From Sphingomonas sp. (GTDB lineage Bacteria > Pseudomonadota > Alphaproteobacteria > Sphingomonadales > Sphingomonadaceae): a stretch of 64,000 bases of DNA. Shown one piece after another: positions 28,608 through 38,207 of the stretch. Within the stretch, counting starts at the first letter, position 1. Each line of letters begins with the position of its first letter. The DNA is taken from positions 248,001 through 312,000 of the forward strand of contig NZ_JAQZBC010000001.1 of NCBI RefSeq assembly GCF_029239295.1, read 5' to 3'. Made by a program: the position numbers and the translations under genes. The notes beneath the pieces are model-generated. The model was not told where the DNA came from. It worked only from the letters and a program-made list of their open reading frames with translations, and searched no databases.

Positions 28608-29423
28608 CTAGCTCAACCTTCGCGCGACCGCGACGAACTCTGAGACGCTGATCGTTTCGGCTCGCCGAGTAGCTTCTATTCCCTCAGCTTCCAAAGCCTC
28701 TAGCGCGCCTGGAAGGCTGCGCAGGGTCTGGCGCAGCATCTTCCGACGCTGGCCAAAGGCGGCTGCGGTCAAAGCCTGCAGCCGCCGCAGTTCAACATTC
28801 TCGGGTGCTTCATCCGGCACAATGTGAACGACCGCGGACATTACCTTCGGCGGCGGCGTGAAAGCGGATCGATGCACCGGCATCGCGATCCGCGGCATGC
28901 TACGCCACTGCGCGAGGACGGCCAGCCGCCCATAGGCGTCAGATCCTGGTGCGGCCACGATCCGGTCAGCAACCTCGCGCTGAAACATGAGCGTGAGTGA
29001 TTGCCACCATGGCAGCCAGGGCGAAGACAGCCAGCCGATCAGCAACGCCGTCCCGACATTGTAGGGAAGGTTGGCAACGATGTGTGGCTTCCCCGCGAAC
29101 AGGGGCTGCGGATCGATTGCCAGTGCGTCGCCTTCAATGACGGATAACTGGCCAGGAAATGCCTCGCCCAGTTCTTCAAGAGCAGGAATGCACCGACGGT
29201 CCCGCTCGATCGCCGTCACCTTTGCGCCGGCTTGCAGTAATGCGCGGGTCAGCCCACCGGGACCAGGCCCGACTTCCAATACCTCAGCCCCGTCAAGATC
29301 GCCGGGGATGCGTGCGATACGTGCCAGAAGCTGCGCGTCGAAGAGGAAATTCTGGCCCAAGGCCTTGGAGGCGCTAAGCCCATGCCGCGCGATCACGTCG
29401 CGCAGCGGCGGTAGATCGGTCAT
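28608..29423 (-). CDS. rsmA: 16S rRNA (A1518/A1519-N6,N6)-dimethyltransferase RsmA (KsgA)
   Basis: Dimethylates two adenines near the 3' end of 16S rRNA during 30S maturation. 271 residues with [16 protein letters not shown] (N-terminal signature), SAM motif [28 protein letters not shown] (the NLPY catalytic motif) and QREVADRI. The C-terminal helical domain follows ([20 protein letters not shown]). Its start overlaps the pdxA stop by ATGA. Last gene of lptD-surA-pdxA-rsmA. Confidence 0.97.
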   Translation of the reverse strand: MTDLPPLRDVIARHGLSASKALGQNFLFDAQLLARIARIPGDLDGAEVLEVGPGPGGLTRALLQAGAKVTAIERDRRCIPALEELGEAFPGQLSVIEGDALAIDPQPLFAGKPHIVANLPYNVGTALLIGWLSSPWLPWWQSLTLMFQREVADRIVAAPGSDAYGRLAVLAQWRSMPRIAMPVHRSAFTPPPKVMSAVVHIVPDEAPENVELRRLQALTAAAFGQRRKMLRQTLRSLPGALEALEAEGIEATRRAETISVSEFVAVARRLS

Positions 29424-30451
29424 AGGTTAGGGCAGGCAGCCCGGTGGGCCGCAGCCTCTGCCGCCATGACGATTGCAGCGATCATGGCGCCTGGTTCGGC
29501 CTGGTTTTGACCCGCGAGTGAGAAGGCGGTTCCATGGTCAGGTGATGTGCGGACAACGGGAAGACCCAAGGTGATGTTGACGCCATCATCAAAATGGAGC
29601 GCCTTCAAGGGGATGAGCGCCTGATCGTGGTAGCAACATAGCGCTGCGTCATAGTGGGTCCGCGCGCGATCGTGGAACATGGTGTCCGCGGCAAAGGGGC
29701 CGACGGCATCGATCCCTTCTTCGCGCAATAGTGCCACCGCGGGTGCGATCACGTCGATTTCCTCGCGACCCAACGCGCCCGATTCCCCCGCATGCGGGTT
29801 CAGCCCCGCGAAGGCTAGGCGCGGATTTTCGATTCCAAAGTTGCGGCGCAGGCCCCTAGCGGTAGCGCGCGCCTTTGAGATGATCAGATCGATGGACAAC
29901 AGACCAGGTACGTCAGCCAACGCGACATGGGTCGTCATGGGAACAACACGCAACGACGGCCCCGCCAGCATCATGACCGCGTTCTCCGGTGCAACGCCGA
30001 AACGCTCAGCGACAAATTCGGTCTGGCCAGGATGAGAAAAGCCGATGTCGTATAATTGAGCCTTGGATACGGGGCCGGTGACCAAAGCCCGGGCTGCCCC
30101 TGACCGCGCCAGACCGACGGCGAGTTCCAGTGAGTGCAGGGCGCATCGTGCGCCATCTGCATCGGGTTCTCCCGGTGTGATCTCACCGGCATCCTCAACC
30201 GTCAGGACGGGAAGCGCGTCATCAAACACGGCAGATGCCTCACGCAGATCACCGATCTTGGCGATCGGACCGGTCCATACGCGTTCAATCGCCCGGGCAT
30301 CCCCGACCGCAAAGAACGGCGGCAAAGCGGCGGCCGAGCGCGCGGACCAGGCCTTGGCAATCACCTCTGGCCCGACGCCCGCCGGGTCGCCCATGGAAAC
30401 GGCGAGTGGTGCTAGGCTCGCGATGTCAGCGATACTCCACGATGGCGTCAC
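29420..30451 (-). CDS. pdxA: 4-hydroxythreonine-4-phosphate dehydrogenase
   Basis: NAD-dependent step of DXP-dependent vitamin B6 synthesis. Core features: [20 protein letters not shown] at the start, [14 protein letters not shown]-equivalent [31 protein letters not shown] and [13 protein letters not shown], with metal-binding His residues. The start is uncertain. The only usable in-frame start close before the conserved region is a GTG at 30451, 26 bases inside surA, giving 343 residues. A weaker alternative is a non-standard start nearer SLAPLAVSM. Coupled to rsmA by ATGA. Confidence 0.94.
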   Translation of the reverse strand: MTPSWSIADIASLAPLAVSMGDPAGVGPEVIAKAWSARSAAALPPFFAVGDARAIERVWTGPIAKIGDLREASAVFDDALPVLTVEDAGEITPGEPDADGARCALHSLELAVGLARSGAARALVTGPVSKAQLYDIGFSHPGQTEFVAERFGVAPENAVMMLAGPSLRVVPMTTHVALADVPGLLSIDLIISKARATARGLRRNFGIENPRLAFAGLNPHAGESGALGREEIDVIAPAVALLREEGIDAVGPFAADTMFHDRARTHYDAALCCYHDQALIPLKALHFDDGVNITLGLPVVRTSPDHGTAFSLAGQNQAEPGAMIAAIVMAAEAAAHRAACPNL

Positions 30452-31787
30452 GACGAAGGTCGCGAAGCGCCTGCTGCGCCCGCAGATTGACGCGTTGCTG
30501 CTCCAACTGGGTCTGGATCTGCTCCGAACCCGGAAGCTGTGCAGACGCGCTGTCGTCGCGGCCGCAGAGAACCAGCGTACGAACACCTTCCTCAGGATTG
30601 CCGAATGGCGGCGTTGCCTGTCCGACCTGAAGATTAACCATGATGTCCTGCAACGGTGCCGGTAGATCGCGAATGCGGATCGAATCGTTCTGAACGACCT
30701 CGGCGTTGATCGTGGCGGCTACCTTTTCCACCGAACCGCACCCCTGCAACTGGCGGATCGTACCGGCGAAGTTCGCCGTGCGCTGGCTGGCCTGCGCCTG
30801 CGTCGTGCCCGGCGGGAACTTGATCGTCATCTGCTTCAGGCTGAGCCGCGCATCACGCGCGTTGGCCATCAACACCTGCCGCTTGTCGACCAGGTAGAGG
30901 ATCGAAAAGCCGCCCGGAACGGCCACCGGGCCAACGACCTGACCAACTTGCATCTGGCTAGCCGCTTCCGACAATTCCGGCGGGAGCTGCGCCGCGCGCA
31001 CCCAGCCGAGGTCGCCGTTCACACCACGCGTGGACGCTTCGGAGAAGTTACGAGCAAAGTAGCCGAAAGGAGCTTGGCCCTTTTGGATCTCCCCGATCAG
31101 TTGCCTCGCTGCCCCGTACACCTGTTCCGTACGGTCGGGCGTTGCCGACAGGTAGATCTCGTTAAGATGGTATTCGTCGGTGCCCTTTGCCGCTTCCAAG
31201 CGGTCAAGGATCGCCTTCACTTCTTCCTCGCCAACGTTGACGTATGGCTCGACGCGTCGACGCAGATAACGCTGCCAAGCAAGTTCGCCTTCGATCTGTC
31301 GCTTGATCGAGCGTTCGGAGGAGCCCTGCTGACGCAGGAATTCACGGAACTGATCAGGCGTGCGATTGAAGTTCTGAGCAACGCGGGCGAAGCTCTGGTT
31401 CAGTTCATCGTCGGTGACGGTGATGTCTGCCGTCTTCGCCTGCTGAATCTGTAGCACTTCGTCGATCAACTGGCGGAGCACCTGAAGGCGCAGGCGGTCG
31501 AGGTCCTCTGCGCTGAGATCCACGTTGTTCGCCGCCCGGATCAGTGCCACGCGCTGATCAACGTCAGTCCGAGTGAGCACGTTGTCGTTCACGATGGCCG
31601 TCGCCTTGCGGACGTTCGGATCGACATTGCCGAAGATCTGCAGGTTCTGCGGAATGTTCAGGCCCGTCTCCGGAACAGCCTGATCTTCGACCGTTGTTCC
31701 GGTCTGCTGGCCCGTTGCAGCTCCTGCCGCGGCGACAGCCAAAGCCAAGCCTGCGAGCCGGCCGAGTCGTGCCGCCTTGTTGCCCAT
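30426..31787 (-). CDS. surA: Periplasmic chaperone/peptidyl-prolyl isomerase SurA
   Basis: Chaperone for outer-membrane proteins. 453 residues from ATG 31787, which gives a signal peptide (GNKAARLGRLAGLALAVAAA). The SurA N-domain begins near KATAIVNDNVLTRTDVDQRV, followed by the helical core and a parvulin domain (EYHLNEIYLSATPD; GGDLGW-type NGDLGWVRAAQLPPEL; VAVPGGFSILYLVDKR). The second parvulin domain seen in E. coli is replaced by a degenerate segment. It lies directly downstream of lptD, one of its main clients. An extended in-frame region upstream of 31787 lacks signal-peptide character. Confidence 0.95.
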   Translation of the reverse strand: MGNKAARLGRLAGLALAVAAAGAATGQQTGTTVEDQAVPETGLNIPQNLQIFGNVDPNVRKATAIVNDNVLTRTDVDQRVALIRAANNVDLSAEDLDRLRLQVLRQLIDEVLQIQQAKTADITVTDDELNQSFARVAQNFNRTPDQFREFLRQQGSSERSIKRQIEGELAWQRYLRRRVEPYVNVGEEEVKAILDRLEAAKGTDEYHLNEIYLSATPDRTEQVYGAARQLIGEIQKGQAPFGYFARNFSEASTRGVNGDLGWVRAAQLPPELSEAASQMQVGQVVGPVAVPGGFSILYLVDKRQVLMANARDARLSLKQMTIKFPPGTTQAQASQRTANFAGTIRQLQGCGSVEKVAATINAEVVQNDSIRIRDLPAPLQDIMVNLQVGQATPPFGNPEEGVRTLVLCGRDDSASAQLPGSEQIQTQLEQQRVNLRAQQALRDLRRDAIVEYR

Positions 31788-31867
31788 CGTCGTCACTCGT
31801 TCCGGAATCCCATCTTGCACGCCATGGTGCCCAGCAGGCACATGCATATACGTAGCTGAACCGTGGC

Positions 31868-34111
31868 TTAGCGTCCGAGGTTCTTGAATGCCAGCGTCAA
31901 GAGATAGCTGCTCCCGCGCCGAGCGTCGCCGGTCGTCCGATAGTCCCGGCGCCACGTTAGCCCAAGGGTGAGGCAATCGTCTTCATACTGAACACCGAGC
32001 CGGTGTCGAATGGGATCGAATCCATCGGCGAGGGAGAAAACGTCGTCTCTGCGATCGGTTAGGTCGATCAAACCTGAAGCGAACGCCGACCAGAAGCGGG
32101 CGAATTGAACACGGCCGCCTACGCGAATTTCTTCACGGTCCTGCAGGTCCTCCAACTCGTCGATGTCACGATTGAGCTTCAAATAACCGACGAGCAGATA
32201 GGTCGAGCGCGAGCCGACTGTGGCATCAATCTCGTTCCTGCGTACCGCGAGGCTGTCCTTATCGACGCGGTAGCGGTGGGTAAAAGATACGAAGTCGCGG
32301 AAACGCAGCGTGGTGCGGCCCACGATGTCGGAGAAGCGATCACTTAGCCCGGTTCCGGAGGGGAAGATCGCCGGCCTGTCCGACAACCGATAGCTCTGCC
32401 CGATATTGGCAGTTGCGCTGAACCCGGGAAGATCGAGCGCATATTCGAAGCCGTATGTTGCGCGCGTCGAATCCTCCCAGCGATCATAGCCGTTGAAGCG
32501 GTTCAGTGCGAAGAGGTTCGAATCTTCAAGGTCAATCGACCGAGCGTCTTCGTTGGGGATGTCGAGGTTCTCGATCTTCGGCGACGCGACGATCTGGAGA
32601 CGCGGTGAAATACGCTGAGTGCCGTTTCCGATCGCACCAACGAACGGCCAACGAACATCGACCGCAAGGGCGCCGATGGCGCGCGTGTGGAAACCGTCCA
32701 GGCCCCGGTAGCTCACGATCCGGGTCGCCGCGGCATCGCTGGTATTATAAGCGTCTCCGCGCGCGAAGGCCGTAAAGGTAACTTCCTGCCCCCAAGTCGT
32801 CAGCCGCCGCAGATCCCATCGGGCGCTTGCAAAAGCGCGTTGGGTATCTTGCCCCGCCTTACGGCCGATCGCGAGCGTATTCAGGTGCAACTGAACGGTG
32901 CCGCCCAGGACATTTTCCTGAAGCCGGCGGCGATAATCAATCTCCGGCAGTGCCACCGGTTGCATGCTCTGGCGTTCGCCAACACGAAGCGTCTGCGTGG
33001 CCCAGCCCGCGAGCGAGAAGTAGCTGTCCTGGTCGATGCGCTCCAGCGCAGCGGTGGTGCGCAGGCGATCCGCGTTCGAAATATCGTACCGTCGCAAGAA
33101 CGTCCGGTCGGTGGCGAGCCGAAGCGATCCGGAAAGGCTCCACTTTTCGTCAAACTGGAACCGGCCCACGCCGTCGAGATAGCCGCGGAAGGCTTGTTCC
33201 GTGGAGGAGGAGAAGCCGCTTGCCAGATCGTCACTACGCCGACTGGCAGTGGCATACCCGGTTACGCTGAAGGCGCCGAGTTCGTCGAGATGTTCGTAGT
33301 TCGCCTGCATCATCGGCAGCACCGCCGAATAGACGTGCGGCGTGACAGTCAGCTTGCGGTTAGGTGCAAGTCGGAAAAGATATGGCGTCGCGACTTCCAG
33401 GCCATTCACCCGGTCATAGCGGATCGATGGGGAAAGCAGCCCGCTGGCCGTTTCCTCACCGACCGGGTGGGAGAATCTAGGTAAGGGGATCGACGGGAGG
33501 CCGAACAGGTGAACCTGAGCACCGACGTAGTAAACGCGCTCACGGTCCGGACGGTACGTGACGCGTACGGCCGTCACCTTCCAGGTCGGTTCCTTCGGAC
33601 ATCCCTCTGAACTGACCACCGAACAGGCCGTATAGGCTGCGCGATCGAGAGAGATCGTGCCGTTCTCCTCGCGAGTGCCGCGTTCCGCTGCAAGCCGACC
33701 GCCACGTTCCAGTACGACCAGCATGTTGTCGACTACGCCGTCCTTCAGCGAATCGGTCAATTCGATCGAGTCGCCGTACGCGGTGTCGCCTTCGGGACTG
33801 GTCACAGCGATATTGCCGGTAGCCACAACCTGTCCGGATTTCCTGTTCCAGACAACCTTGTCGGCTCGCAGCCGCTGCCCCGCGCGGAACATGCGCACGT
33901 CGGTCAGCGCAGTGACGATGTCCGCTTCATAATCATATTCGAGCGATCCGGCGCTGAAATTCACCTCATCGTCGCCCGCGGGCTGCGCCGGCGCGCTGGC
34001 CTCCGGCACCGGAGGCGGGACGGTGCGATCCTGCAAGTCCTGAGCGCTGGCAGCACCAGCGAACAGGACCAGCGAAAACGCGCAACTGGCCAAAAGGTCG
34101 AGACGCGTCAC
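31868..34111 (-). CDS. lptD: LPS-assembly protein LptD
   Basis: Outer-membrane barrel that inserts lipopolysaccharide into the outer leaflet with LptE. 747 residues with a signal peptide (LDLLASCAFSLVLFAGAASA), an OstA beta-jellyroll (residues about 55-170, SLEYDYEADIVTALTDVRMF) and a C-terminal barrel (SIRYDRVNGLEVATPYLFRL). Cys residues in YTACSVVSSEGCPKEP match the alphaproteobacterial pattern. Starts divergently from pepA and heads the operon with surA, pdxA and rsmA. Confidence 0.97.
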   Translation of the reverse strand: MTRLDLLASCAFSLVLFAGAASAQDLQDRTVPPPVPEASAPAQPAGDDEVNFSAGSLEYDYEADIVTALTDVRMFRAGQRLRADKVVWNRKSGQVVATGNIAVTSPEGDTAYGDSIELTDSLKDGVVDNMLVVLERGGRLAAERGTREENGTISLDRAAYTACSVVSSEGCPKEPTWKVTAVRVTYRPDRERVYYVGAQVHLFGLPSIPLPRFSHPVGEETASGLLSPSIRYDRVNGLEVATPYLFRLAPNRKLTVTPHVYSAVLPMMQANYEHLDELGAFSVTGYATASRRSDDLASGFSSSTEQAFRGYLDGVGRFQFDEKWSLSGSLRLATDRTFLRRYDISNADRLRTTAALERIDQDSYFSLAGWATQTLRVGERQSMQPVALPEIDYRRRLQENVLGGTVQLHLNTLAIGRKAGQDTQRAFASARWDLRRLTTWGQEVTFTAFARGDAYNTSDAAATRIVSYRGLDGFHTRAIGALAVDVRWPFVGAIGNGTQRISPRLQIVASPKIENLDIPNEDARSIDLEDSNLFALNRFNGYDRWEDSTRATYGFEYALDLPGFSATANIGQSYRLSDRPAIFPSGTGLSDRFSDIVGRTTLRFRDFVSFTHRYRVDKDSLAVRRNEIDATVGSRSTYLLVGYLKLNRDIDELEDLQDREEIRVGGRVQFARFWSAFASGLIDLTDRRDDVFSLADGFDPIRHRLGVQYEDDCLTLGLTWRRDYRTTGDARRGSSYLLTLAFKNLGR

Positions 34112-34204
34112 TCGGTTACTCGCAAAGCTGGAAACCCCTTTCCGAAGCCCATCGAGGCGTCGGTCGAAATTCCTATCGCACCGTGTGCGAGCGGCTGCAA
34201 CGCT

Positions 34205-34233
34205 TTGCCAGCGTCCTGGTCAATCCCTATCTG
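34205..34233 (+). promoter_or_regulatory. Candidate sigma-70-type promoter for pepA
   Basis: TTGCCA at 34205-34210 (5 of 6 to the -35 consensus) and TATCTG at 34228-34233 with an exact 17-base spacer, 24 bases before the pepA ATG. A leader of about 15-20 bases would contain the purine-rich AAGAGGAAGAG ribosome-binding site. By eye only; alphaproteobacterial promoters are loose, so this is tentative. Confidence 0.4.
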
Positions 34234-34257
34234 CGTCACGAAACAAGAGGAAGAGCC

Positions 34258-35712
34258 ATGAACGTCACCTTCGCCGATTCCCGTCCCGCGGCATCGCCGG
34301 TCCTAGCGTTTCCCGTGCGAAAGGACGAAGCCGGCACGATCGCACCAGCGGGCATGGACGCGGCAACGAACGGAATCATCGCCGCTGCCGCGGCCGGACA
34401 ACGCTTCAAGGGCGAGGCAGGCACGGCCGCGGAGGCGTATGTCGAGTCCGGCCGCGTGCTGTTGCTGGGCGTGGGCGATGGCGACGACGCGGGTTATGAG
34501 CGGGCGGGCGGCGCTCTGACGGCCCGCCTGCTGACGTCCGGCGTTACAGAAGTGACGGCGGATCTGTCGGGGAGCACGGACGTGGCGGCTGCGCGCTTTG
34601 CTGCGGGCGCGGCGCAGCGAGCATGGCGGTACGATGTCTATCGTACGAAGCTAACTGATGACGCAAAGCCTTCTCTGGCCAACCTCACGATCGTCGGCGC
34701 GCCCGCCGGAACGGAGGCAGCCTGGACGAACCGCGATGCGGTGACCCAAGGTCTGGCATTGACCAAGGCGCTGGTCACTCTACCCCCGAATATCCTGTAT
34801 CCGGAAAGCTTCGTTGAGCTGGTGACGAAGGAAGTGGATGGCCTCGGCATCGAGGTATCGGTGCTGGATGAGCAGGCGATGCGGGATCTGGGAATGGGTG
34901 CTCTCCTGGGTGTGTCTCAGGGCTCGCGGCGAGAGGCGCGACTGCTTGTGCTTCGCTGGAACGGCGCCGGTGAGGGTGATCCTGCTGTCGCGCTGGTGGG
35001 CAAGGGCGTGACCTTCGATACAGGGGGTATCTCCATCAAACCGGCGGCGGGCATGGAGGACATGAAGTGGGACATGGGCGGCGCAGGCGCTGTCGCGGGT
35101 GCGATGAAGACGCTTGCGCTGCGTAAGGCGAAAGCAAACGTCCTCGGTGTGATGGGTCTGGTGGAGAACATGCCAGACGGCAACGCGCAACGTCCGGGCG
35201 ACGTGGTCACCTCCATGTCCGGCCAGACGATCGAGGTCATCAACACCGATGCAGAGGGTCGTCTAGTCCTTTGCGATTGCATCACCTGGGTCCAGCGCAC
35301 GCATAATGTGAAAACGATCGTCGATCTCGCGACGCTGACCGGTGCAATGATCATCAGCCTCGGCAATGAGCAGGGCGGCCTGTTCGCGAATGATGATGGG
35401 CTGGCAGATGAGCTGTTATCCGCAAGCAAGGCGAGCGGCGATGCCTTGTGGCGGTTCCCGATGGGGCCTGCTTATGACAAGCTGATCGACAGCGCGATTG
35501 CCGACATGAAGAACGTTGGGCCACGCGGCGGCGGCTCGATCACGGCAGCCCAGTTCATCAAGCGCTTCGTCGAGGACGGCGTGCGCTGGGCGCATCTCGA
35601 CATCGCCGGCATGGTCTGGTCGGAAAAGGATGGCCCAACATGGGGCAAGGGGGCCACTGGCTTCGGTGTGCGCCTGCTCGACACGTTCGTCGCTCAGAAC
35701 TTCGAGAATTGA
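34258..35712 (+). CDS. pepA: Leucyl aminopeptidase (M17)
   Basis: Cytosolic dizinc/dimanganese aminopeptidase that recycles peptides. 484 residues. The metal-binding and catalytic motifs are intact: VGKGVTFDTGGISIKPA (Lys and Asp ligands), MKWDMGGAGAVAGAM and the M17 signature NTDAEGRLVLCD. ATG at 34258 is chosen because AAGAGGAAGAG precedes it and the N-domain begins there; the open frame extends upstream to 34183 without similarity. holC follows 13 bases later, the common pepA-holC pairing. Confidence 0.97.
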   Translation: MNVTFADSRPAASPVLAFPVRKDEAGTIAPAGMDAATNGIIAAAAAGQRFKGEAGTAAEAYVESGRVLLLGVGDGDDAGYERAGGALTARLLTSGVTEVTADLSGSTDVAAARFAAGAAQRAWRYDVYRTKLTDDAKPSLANLTIVGAPAGTEAAWTNRDAVTQGLALTKALVTLPPNILYPESFVELVTKEVDGLGIEVSVLDEQAMRDLGMGALLGVSQGSRREARLLVLRWNGAGEGDPAVALVGKGVTFDTGGISIKPAAGMEDMKWDMGGAGAVAGAMKTLALRKAKANVLGVMGLVENMPDGNAQRPGDVVTSMSGQTIEVINTDAEGRLVLCDCITWVQRTHNVKTIVDLATLTGAMIISLGNEQGGLFANDDGLADELLSASKASGDALWRFPMGPAYDKLIDSAIADMKNVGPRGGGSITAAQFIKRFVEDGVRWAHLDIAGMVWSEKDGPTWGKGATGFGVRLLDTFVAQNFEN

Positions 35713-35725
35713 TGGTCACTCCGCA

Positions 35726-36166
35726 GTGCAGGTCGACTTCTATCATCTGACCAGCATGCCGCTTGAGCGCGCGCTGCCGCGGATCGCGGAGCGCGTGCTT
35801 GAGAGCGGCGCCCGGCTACTCATTGTTGCTGGGGATCAAACGCAGCAGGCGGCGATCGATCGTTTTTTGTGGGAATACTCTGCAGACAGCTTCCTGCCGC
35901 ACGCATGTGCTGGTGCGGCGGATGAGAACGACCAGCCGGTCCTTATCGCGCTGGACGTGAATGCCGCTAACGGCGCTCGTCACGTCGCGCTTGTGGATGG
36001 CACATGGCGGGAGGATGCGCTGGATTTCCAGCGCGCCTTTCACTTCTTCGATGAAGAGCACATCGTTGAGGCGCGTCACGCTTGGCGGACGCTGAACGAG
36101 CGCGAGTGCGTTGAGCGGCGCTACTGGAAGCAGAATGAGGCAGGCCGCTGGGAGCAAGCAGCCTGA
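35726..36166 (+). CDS. holC: DNA polymerase III chi subunit
   Basis: Clamp-loader accessory subunit that contacts SSB. 146 residues from a GTG at 35726, 13 bases after pepA; earlier in-frame sequence belongs to the pepA region and is ignored. HolC features: VQVDFYHLTSMPLERALPRI, RLLIVAGDQTQQAAIDRFLW, DSFLPHACAG and RYWKQNEAGRWEQ at the C-terminus. The chi-type fold and the pepA context support the call. Confidence 0.93.
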   Translation: MQVDFYHLTSMPLERALPRIAERVLESGARLLIVAGDQTQQAAIDRFLWEYSADSFLPHACAGAADENDQPVLIALDVNAANGARHVALVDGTWREDALDFQRAFHFFDEEHIVEARHAWRTLNERECVERRYWKQNEAGRWEQAA

Positions 36167-36231
36167 GCGGTCACTTGCAACGAACCCACTGGCCATGCCC
36201 GCTGCGCTCGCTTATCCGAACAGTTGCGCTG

Positions 36232-36256
36232 GGCGCCGCTCGCGGCTAACGGCGCC
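36232..36256 (+). terminator. Stem-loop between holC and ndk
   Basis: 7-base stem GGCGCCG (36232-36238) with CGGCGCC (36250-36256), 11-base loop, in the 128-base gap between holC and ndk. There is no clear T-run. It may terminate the pepA-holC transcript or be part of the ndk leader. Confidence 0.4.
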
Positions 36257-36294
36257 GCTGTTTCCGCACATCTTCAAGCACAGGAGCGACCATC

Positions 36295-36717
36295 ATGGCC
36301 GCCAATCGTACGTTTTCGATCATCAAGCCGGACGCCACCCGTCGCAACCTGACCGGCGCCGTCACCAAGATGCTGGAGGAGGCTGGCCTGCGTGTCGTAG
36401 CTTCCAAGCGAATCCAGATGACCAAGGAACAGGCCGAAGGCTTCTACGCGGTCCACAAGGAGCGCCCGTTCTTCAACGACCTGGTGTCTTTCATGATTTC
36501 TGGGCCCGTTGTGGTTCAGGTTCTCGAAGGTGAGAATGCGGTTCAGCGCAACCGCGACATTATGGGCGCGACCAACCCGAAGGACGCGGCGCCGGGCACG
36601 ATCCGCAAGGAGCTTGCCGAGTCGATCGAAGCCAATTCGGTTCACGGCTCCGACTCGGATGAGAATGCGGCGATCGAGATAGCCTATTTCTTCAAGCCGG
36701 AAGAGATCGTCGGCTGA
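36295..36717 (+). CDS. ndk: Nucleoside diphosphate kinase
   Basis: Balances NTP and dNTP pools by gamma-phosphate transfer through phospho-His. 140 residues; the catalytic His is H117 in [10 protein letters not shown]. Other signatures: [24 protein letters not shown] and [15 protein letters not shown] good AGGAG ribosome-binding site (CACAGGAGCGACC) precedes the ATG. The GNAT gene begins 4 bases after its stop. Confidence 0.98.
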   Translation: MAANRTFSIIKPDATRRNLTGAVTKMLEEAGLRVVASKRIQMTKEQAEGFYAVHKERPFFNDLVSFMISGPVVVQVLEGENAVQRNRDIMGATNPKDAAPGTIRKELAESIEANSVHGSDSDENAAIEIAYFFKPEEIVG

Positions 36718-36721
36718 TCTG

Positions 36722-37246
36722 ATGACCGGGAACTGGCGGCTCAGGCATGCCACTGCTGCCGACGCGCAGGCTGTGGCGATGGTTGCGGGCGCCAGCTTTC
36801 TGGAGACATTCGCCGGTATTTTGCCGGGTGCAGATATCGTCGTACATTGCCAGCGGAACAGCTCTCCCGCGAAGTTCGCTTTCTGGGCAGAGGATCGCTC
36901 CAGCGTGGTCACGGTCGCGGAACATCCCGAAGGGATGGCGCCTGTGGGGTACTCTTTGGTTACTATGCCCGACCTTCCGGTCCCGGCGCTCCCAGGTGAT
37001 GTCGAGCTGCGCCGCATCTATGCGCTGTCGATCACACGCAGCACCGGGCTCGGACACTCGCTTATGGCAGCAGCACTCGAAGACGCCCGCGCCCTCGGCG
37101 GGCGGCGGCTATTGCTTGGTGTTCTCGGTCGCAACGCTCGCGCACGCGCGTTCTACGAACGTGAGGGCTTTCAACTTGCCGGAGCACGCCGCTTCAATGT
37201 TGGCGCTGGTTGGTATGATGATGTGATCTACGCGCGTTCGCTCTGA
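36722..37246 (+). CDS. GNAT family N-acetyltransferase
   Basis: 174-residue acyl-CoA-dependent acetyltransferase. N-terminal LRHATAADAQAVAMVAG is the first strand and helix of the GNAT fold. Motif A occurs as LRRIYALSITRSTGLGHSLM (a variant of the Q/RxxGxG/A pyrophosphate loop). NARARAFYEREGFQLAGARR gives motif B. The substrate is not evident; the C-terminal AGWYDDVIYAR is often seen in amino-group acetyltransferases. Starts 4 bases after ndk. Its last 19 bases overlap the convergent unknown gene at 37228. Confidence 0.88.
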   Translation: MTGNWRLRHATAADAQAVAMVAGASFLETFAGILPGADIVVHCQRNSSPAKFAFWAEDRSSVVTVAEHPEGMAPVGYSLVTMPDLPVPALPGDVELRRIYALSITRSTGLGHSLMAAALEDARALGGRRLLLGVLGRNARARAFYEREGFQLAGARRFNVGAGWYDDVIYARSL

Positions 37247-37827
37247 CGCTTGATCTCTGCGGCCCACAAATCATTGATGGCCTCTGTGCTTCCACCGATC
37301 TCGCGGATACGAGCCGTTTCAAGCGACAGGCTGCGGCCTCGCAGCAGTTGCCCCTCCGTTCGCCACACGATCTCAACGATCACTCTGCCGCTCTTTATCC
37401 CGTCACCTGAACGATAATGGGCTGTCACGAGCACGGGCAAACGGCCTTCCAATTCATCTGAGCCCCCGTCGGTTGCCTTCAGCACGGCATCTGCGAACCA
37501 CTTCTTCTCGATCCTTGCCGTCGCGGGACTCTGCTGGTCGAGACCTAGCTGAGAGGGGAAGGTGATGGTCGTCTCCAGCAGATCATGCCGCGGATCGCTC
37601 AGTTGCACCTCGCGACCGTCGCCGGCGAGCGACACGCGTGGTGCGAACCGGGCCTCTGCAGCACTCGCAGCACTACGAGCCGCTGCCTTTTCCTCTGCGG
37701 AGCTGCGCTTGTCGCTCCAGTTCATCCAAAGAGTCAGCGCACCGATCAGAAGGCCGGATACGGCGACGATCTCCGCAAGCGAGATCCAGCGGCGGCGGGT
37801 GGCGGCCTGATCAGCAGACTCGCTCAC
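37228..37827 (-). CDS. Membrane-anchored protein, unknown function
   Basis: 199-residue protein with one N-terminal transmembrane helix (ISLAEIVAVSGLLIGALTLW) followed by an Ala/Glu/Lys-rich stretch (KRSSAEEKAAARSAASAAEA) likely to be a coiled stalk, and then a soluble domain of about 130 residues with beta pattern (RLPVLVTAHYRSGDGIKSGR). No family recognised. It is last in purM-purN-yjbR-like-unknown, overlapping the YjbR-like gene by ATGA. The 3' end overlaps the convergent GNAT gene by 19 bases. Confidence 0.75.
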   Translation of the reverse strand: MSESADQAATRRRWISLAEIVAVSGLLIGALTLWMNWSDKRSSAEEKAAARSAASAAEARFAPRVSLAGDGREVQLSDPRHDLLETTITFPSQLGLDQQSPATARIEKKWFADAVLKATDGGSDELEGRLPVLVTAHYRSGDGIKSGRVIVEIVWRTEGQLLRGRSLSLETARIREIGGSTEAINDLWAAEIKRQSERA

Positions 37828-38207
37828 CGCCCCCCCATTTCCAGCAGACGACGAGGAGCCACCATCTCCCAGCTCTGCGCGACTCTGTCGGCCACGAGCT
37901 CCCAGTCAGTGTCCCCGCCAAGCCGAAGCGCGACCCAACCGGAAGGACCGAGATATGCTGGTTTGAAATACAGATCGGGCTTTGCTTCGATCAGCGCTTC
38001 TTGTTCGTCGAGGCCGCTGGTTTTCACGATGACGACAGTCTCACCATCGTGGTGGTGATCATGCCAGAAGTAGGCGAAGAACTTGCCGCCGACGATGTGA
38101 AATCCCGGCGAGCCGTGTGAGAGCCGCTCACCGGATCCCGGTAGAGCAAGCGCGATCTCCCGCACTTTGGCGAGCGCGTTGTCGGAATGGGTTACCGTGT
38201 CAGCCAT
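37824..38207 (-). CDS. MmcQ/YjbR family protein
   Basis: 127-residue small basic-pocket protein of the MmcQ/YjbR (CyaY-like fold) family. It contains AKVREIALALPGSGERLSHG, then FHIVGGKFFAYFWHDHHHDG and DLYFKPAYLGPSGWVALRL, all typical. Family members are annotated as DNA-binding from fold similarity, but no function is firmly proved. The start at 38207 lies 16 bases inside purN, so translation is coupled. Confidence 0.9.
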   Translation of the reverse strand: MADTVTHSDNALAKVREIALALPGSGERLSHGSPGFHIVGGKFFAYFWHDHHHDGETVVIVKTSGLDEQEALIEAKPDLYFKPAYLGPSGWVALRLGGDTDWELVADRVAQSWEMVAPRRLLEMGGR

